From Chlorokybus atmophyticus (lineage: Eukaryota > Streptophyta > Chlorokybophyceae > Chlorokybales > Chlorokybaceae): 21,047 bases of DNA. A program made the position numbers and the translations under genes. The notes beneath the pieces were generated by a model. That model saw nothing but the letters and a program-made list of their open reading frames with translations, was not told the DNA's origin and made no database searches. The DNA lies in NCBI GenBank assembly GCA_009103225.1, contig RHPI01003169.1, forward strand, positions 228,006 to 249,052, in the 5' to 3' direction. This document shows, one piece after another, positions 17,509 to 21,047 of this stretch; positions within the stretch are counted from its first letter, which is position 1; each line of letters begins with the position of its first letter.

Positions 17509-18558
17509 TCACGCCATCTTCCTACATTGCATTGATGTGTCGAGCGCGATATATGTTGCCAGCTGATGCAGACGTTTGCGTGCGCCGCTTCGAGCAATTG
17601 AACGCGAAATGTCTTGTCGAACCGCACACGTAACACTTGCGCACGCTGCTACCTGCCTTTCCACGTCCACCATGCTTCGCCACGCCGTTCCGCGTGTGTA
17701 CGGCACCCACCTCCATTGGTGCTGGTCCAAAATCAGCCCTCCACCTTCCTTTGCAAGTTGTGAACATGGTTCCCTTCGTGTCCATGCATGTTGAGAGCTT
17801 CCCTTAGATTGATCACCACGCTCTTGCTTGCTCCCACGCCTCCAGTCAGCGTTTGTTGCAGAAGGTTCGAAGTACAACACGTCGAGACGCTCCGCGATGC
17901 GTATAGCTTCCGCCAAAGTTTTAGGGTCCCGTAACTCCACTTCTTTGCGTCCCAAAGGTTTTAAACCACGTGTGTACCAGTCCAATTGCTCTTCCTCGAT
18001 CATGTTGGGATAGACATCACCAAACGCTAAAACGTAGCCGTGTACGCCGTCACCGACCCCGTTTGCACAAGCGCTGCAATTTTATCGCGTGCGGCCTTCA
18101 CACTCTCCACGGGAACAAATTGATGCCTGATCTCCAAAGCCAACTCTTCCATAGAGGTAATGGTAGCGCCAACCCACTTGCAACACGCGTACAACGATGT
18201 CTCCACCTTTAAGCAATGTCGCTGCAACCTCCACGTGCAGATGCGTAGGCACCTCCGCGAGCTTCAACCAAGACGATACTTGAAAAATCCATTCGTTTAT
18301 TGCATCTCCATCACGTTGACCTTTGAATGCCTTGGGCTTTGAAACCTTCACATGCACGCGCGAGCTTGATGCCAGGGGAACTTGTACACGCGCCATCGCA
18401 TGCTCATACGCCTCATGTTGTGCTTGTGCCGCCGCTTGAGTGTGATGAAGCTCTTCCCTCGATGCTAAGGTGGCAGCTTGAAGCTCTTCCATGCGAGCAT
18501 CCTTTATCTTCACTAACACTACACTCCGGTTCCGAATGAAAAGTGTAAACGCCCACAC
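17509..18558 (-). pseudogene. Chromovirus gag with CCHC zinc knuckle
   Basis: Capsid/nucleocapsid precursor. A helical start (ARMEELQAATLASREELHH) leads to the gag core: KPKAFKGQRDGDAINEWIF, then SWLKLAEVPTHLHVEVAATL. A frameshift near 18200-18220 moves the rest (ATITSMEELALEIRHQFVP, AARDKIAALVQTGSV) to another frame, and a stop precedes FPNMIEEEQLDWYTRGLKP. The knuckle at 17594-17635 reads CYVCGSTRHFAFNC, an exact CX2CX4HX4C, in yet another frame. At least three frame changes show decay. The start used is the ATG nearest the primer-binding site. Confidence 0.88.
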
Positions 18559-18585
18559 ACTTCATCTCTCACTTTCGTAAACCAC

Positions 18586-18597
18586 GCTCCAATACCG
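18586..18597 (-). other. Chromovirus primer-binding site (degenerate)
   Basis: Two bases inside the 5' LTR end, - reads CGGTATTGGAGC, matching 9 of 12 bases of the initiator-Met type site TGGTATCAGAGC. Confidence 0.65.
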
Positions 18598-18599
18598 GT

Positions 18600-19265
18600 T
18601 GTGACGTTGCTCGTGCCTTGTCACCTGTGAGTTGGTCGAATCAACAACCCTCTCACCAAGACACGGTATTCACCGGAACCTTGCCCCCTCTGCCAAGCAC
18701 ACATGCGCGCCCCGCCACTCGCATATGCACGCGCATGCGCTCGCAGCTACACACCGACTTGTGTAGCGCCTTCAATTGTCACACAAGCAAGCACACACCA
18801 GTGGACACATGCTAGCAACCCATGCTAACCGCCACCAAGCTTGCACACAAGAAACTAGAGAGCTAAAGGTTGTATTGCACATCGTAGATTGTCGCTTTTA
18901 TACGCACCAGTTTGCACATGCTACTGTCTAGACGATTCCCGTGCTACACAAAACTACATGGTAAGATGTTATTGCACAACCTTGTAGTATACTTAGACCT
19001 TTCTTACGCACCAAAGATCTCCTGATTAGGTGCTCATATGGTCAAGTTATACTACTTGGCGCCAGGCCCTTCAAGAAATCTGGTCGAGCCCTTCTCGACT
19101 GGGCCTCCGTTTTCTGGCACCTTCCGGACTGGTCTTGGGGCCCCGGTCAATATCCGCGGCAGACTCATAACTCGCCGATATCTGCCACAAGTCATGAAAA
19201 CGTGGTGCTCGGTAGATGGGCCAAAGAAGGTCCTAAAATCATTAAACTTGGCCTCGATTGTTACA
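18600..19265 (-). repeat. Chromovirus 5' LTR (666 bp)
   Basis: Pairs with 11659-12327. On - it begins TGTAACA and ends CGTCACA, next to the primer-binding site. Differences include many point changes and a few 1-3 base indels. Confidence 0.95.
18895..18902 (-). promoter_or_regulatory. TATA box in chromovirus 5' LTR
   Basis: TATAAAAG on -, inside the LTR; the other LTR has TATAACAG at the same place. Confidence 0.55.
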
Positions 19266-19954
19266 ATGCACGCCGCTTCAAACTCCTCGTGGCCAAGATC
19301 CGTGCGAGAGGAGGTCAAATGAGTAGCTGCAAGATGGTGCACAAGTTCAAGCGTGGACTCAACACCAAGCTACAAGGCATGCAAACGGTGTATCAAAACA
19401 TCAAGACCGGCAAGCCATGAGAAGGGGCGGAGTTTGACCTCCTCGAAGCGGCTACTTTGGAAGCAATGAGGGCACTCAACACCGTAAAGGAGAGGGAGAG
19501 AGGAGGGAGAGATCCTACTCCTCGCGGCGATGGCTCGAAGAAGAGCAAGTTCGTCAAGGGCAAAGGCAAGGGTAAGGAGCCCTTCAAACCCATCGGCCAC
19601 TCCAAGTCAGAGGGCAAGGAGCCGGCCAAGTAGAAGGAGAACTACATCCCCCTCAATCTCTCCATGGACAAGTAGGCCAAGCCTCTCATGGAGGGCAAGT
19701 GTCTCTTTTGCAAGAAGCCCGGTCACCGTCTCGCGATATGCCCCGACAAACCTAGCACTAATAGATAGGAATTCGGGGTGGCTAAGGTAGGAGCAGCAGC
19801 TACAAAGACACCATGTGTTGGCTTAATGGATAAGTTTCCATTTGCTTGTGATGTAGCTTTGGACTTGAAATGCATGGGATTGCATGCGATAAGTGAGGTG
19901 AATGAAGCGCACGCAAATGTTCTCGTGTATGTGCCTCCTTGCAAGTTAAGTTAA
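19266..19954 (+). pseudogene. Outer element gag, second half, with CCHC knuckle
   Basis: Begins at the second copy of the target duplication (ATGCA) and continues the gag frame with RRFKLLVAKIRARGGQM. It passes a Lys/Gly-rich linker (KSKFVKGKGKGKEPFK) to a nucleocapsid knuckle CLFCKKPGHRLAIC at 19700-19741, an exact CX2CX4HX4C. In-frame stops: TGA 19418, TAG 19631, TAG 19673, TAG 19766, then TAA near 19952. The frame is otherwise uniform over 680 bp, so the decay here is mainly point substitutions rather than indels. Confidence 0.85.
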
Positions 19955-20352
19955 GTGTTACTAAAAACGACCATACAAAAGTACTTAGATCACAAGCGTG
20001 ATAACCCGAGCACGAGAGCAATTGTTCTCACGCCGATATTCAAGGGCACTTGGTCGGCAATGCTAAAGACCTTCGTAAGATACAAGGTCTTGTCCAAGGA
20101 AGGAAAGGGCACTAACACTCACTAATCATGTGGCATGATAACCTTGGTCACCGTGGTCAAGAGGAGCCAGAAGAAGAGTCTCTACTATGGGTACTTGATG
20201 GCAACATGCTTGGTAGGAATGTGGGTGTGCTTGTACACACCGGCACGGTGTGCAACTTGATCAATTTAGGGTTGTTGAATCGTGCAATACGCATGAAAGC
20301 TTGTCATGACAAGTTTACTACCATTGATGGCGCGCCTGTCACAGCCCACTCA

Positions 20353-20811
20353 ATGTACCTTCCCGTTACATCCCCCCCAACTGAAGAACGCTGACGTCCT
20401 CGGCAGCTAGCTCCCATCAGCTGGGGAATCATCCCAGGGGTCTGGTTAGGGTCGGTCAATGGCCCCACCTCCCAAGGATCGGCCAATTTAGGCCCATACC
20501 GGTCAACGCGCGCATAGCGCACCGCCGGCCCCACAGGTCGCATCACGACAGGCAGATCGCGCCCTGCCGCGCCGACTGAACGCCGGCACAACCGCCAATA
20601 GGCAAGTCGCAACCCATCGATGATGTCAGTTATGAAGTGACCATTTACGATGTTACTGGATCCAGAAACAACGATCACGAAATTCGTGTGCAAGGCAGGA
20701 ATCGAACCCTGGTCTCAAGCTCCGATGACCAATGACACAGCCCACTCGACCACAAAAGACTTGGTGCTTTTATAGTCAATTTGTGGTAATTTTATGTACC
20801 TTCCCGTTACA
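20353..20811 (+). repeat. 18-bp target-site duplication around the SINE-like insert
   Basis: The two copies (20353-20370, 20794-20811) are identical. Dropping one copy and the insert restores the protease frame from SMYLPVT into VPILVLG. Confidence 0.92.
20371..20793 (-). mobile_element. tRNA-derived SINE-like element (423 bp)
   Basis: Flanked by perfect 18-bp direct repeats ATGTACCTTCCCGTTACA at 20353-20370 and 20794-20811, typical of LINE-mediated insertion. On - it opens with a tRNA-like head: box A-like TGGTCGAGTGG (20742-20752, one mismatch to TRGCNNAGTGG) and a perfect box B GGTTCGATTCC (20698-20708). A TATAAAAG (20767-20774) lies upstream of the tRNA-like part. The body of about 300 bp has no recognised origin. 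The 3' end is a run of seven G plus A rather than poly(A). Insertion splits the outer element's protease. Confidence 0.85.
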
Positions 20812-21047
20812 GTGCCCATATTGGTGCTTGGCCAAGTTGAGCTTCAAGTCAACATAGGCAACTACTCTAGTATGGTGTTGCTTCGTGGTGTGGACATGAG
20901 GATGCAAGGCATTTAAATAATCCTAGGCCAAAATTGGCAGTTGCGTTTACGTGCAATACTAGATGCGGGGAAGAAATTGTGCACCGTGTTTGGGGGAGAG
21001 CACAAGTATGAGATTTTGGTGTCTCAACGAAAGATCCCAACTTTAAG

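Larger units (their letters stand above)
11659..19265 (-). mobile_element. Ty3/gypsy chromovirus, full length but decayed
   Basis: A 7.6-kb insertion reading on -: 5' LTR (18600-19265), primer-binding site, gag with CCHC knuckle, protease, RT, RNase H, integrase, chromodomain, polypurine tract, 3' LTR (11659-12327). A 5-bp duplication ATGCA flanks it. The LTRs differ by roughly 8-10% by eye, so insertion is old. A CACTA-like element (14379-15824) sits between RT and RNase H; without it the element is about 6.2 kb. Frameshifts and stops affect every domain group. Confidence 0.95.
10235..21047 (+). mobile_element. Decayed gag-pol LTR retrotransposon (host of the nest), partial
   Basis: Visible in order: probable 5' LTR, primer-binding site, gag with CCHC knuckle, and aspartic protease, running off the right edge. 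Protease style (ILGQNW near its end) and the initiator-Met-type primer site suggest Ty3/gypsy; RT and integrase are outside the window. It is interrupted by a chromovirus (11659-19265) and a SINE-like element (20371-20793). Its own sequence is therefore about 10235-11658 plus 19266-20370 plus 20812-21047. The left limit is approximate. Numerous stops and a lost catalytic Asp show it is inactive. Confidence 0.8.
20128..21047 (+). pseudogene. Outer element aspartic protease, split by a SINE-like insert
   Basis: The pre-protease and active-site region reads LWVLDGNMLGRNVGVLVHTGTVCNLI split over 20180-20265; the catalytic Asp of the usual DTG motif is His (VHTG). The frame runs to SMYLPVT at 20370, is broken by the insert, and resumes in register after the second duplication copy at 20812 with VPILVLGQVELQVNIGNYSS. 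After a TAA near 20917 it continues to the C-terminal motif ILGQNW and RAILDAGKKLCTV. The window ends before RT. Loss of the catalytic Asp alone would inactivate it. Confidence 0.8.

Noticed and set aside
20304-20693. 129-aa frame on the minus strand
   Set aside because: It lies mostly within the SINE-like element and has no recognisable motif.
20698-20752. Functional tRNA gene
   Set aside because: Box A and box B are present but the acceptor ends do not pair, and the segment sits inside an 18-bp target duplication with a long tRNA-unrelated body.

Overview
This window looks like repeat-dense nuclear DNA of a green alga, probably volvocine or a close relative. Three things point there: a DIRS-type retrotransposon whose tyrosine recombinase lies on the strand opposite its reverse transcriptase, the layout known from Kangaroo of Volvox carteri; candidate GT-AG introns with GTGCG/GTGAG donors and CA/TG-rich bodies; and chromodomain-bearing Ty3/gypsy, CACTA-like and tRNA-derived SINE-like elements. 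Nothing resembles a bacterial operon. The organism call is inference.

Layout. 1-1377: end of an unidentified candidate split gene (four exon-like blocks that join in one frame); its two larger introns carry hairpins built on the word GACCGCACT. 1378-2140: hairpin-rich, non-coding. 2141-8099: coding core of a Kangaroo/DIRS-like element with four open frames: ORF1, an overlapping ORF2 with an Arg/Ser-rich start, RT-RNase H on +, and a tyrosine recombinase on -. 8100-8945: non-coding DNA made largely of inverted repeats. 8946-9159: scrap of a Ty3/gypsy RT. 9160 to about 10230: AT-rich, no gene, with a run of four adjacent perfect hairpins.

From about 10235 to the right edge is a nest of elements. 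The host is a decayed gag-pol LTR retrotransposon on + (LTR end, primer-binding site, gag, CCHC knuckle, protease). At 11658 its gag is cut by a 7.6 kb chromovirus on -, bounded by LTRs of 669 and 666 bp and a 5-bp target duplication (ATGCA). That chromovirus is itself cut, between RT and RNase H, by a 1446-bp CACTA-like element (14379-15824) with 14-bp inverted ends and a 3-bp duplication. Separately, the host element's protease is cut by a 423-bp tRNA-derived SINE-like insert (20371-20793) with an 18-bp duplication. In each of the three cases the host reading frame or conserved protein motif is recovered across the junction, so the order of events is clear.

The Kangaroo-like frames are open with catalytic residues present, suggesting a recent or selected copy. 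Both LTR elements are dead: frameshifts, many stops and lost catalytic residues. The least explained signal is the series of dense palindromic-hairpin arrays at 491-1155, 1744-1954, 8125-8554, 8640-8920 and 9956-10053, each with its own sequence word.
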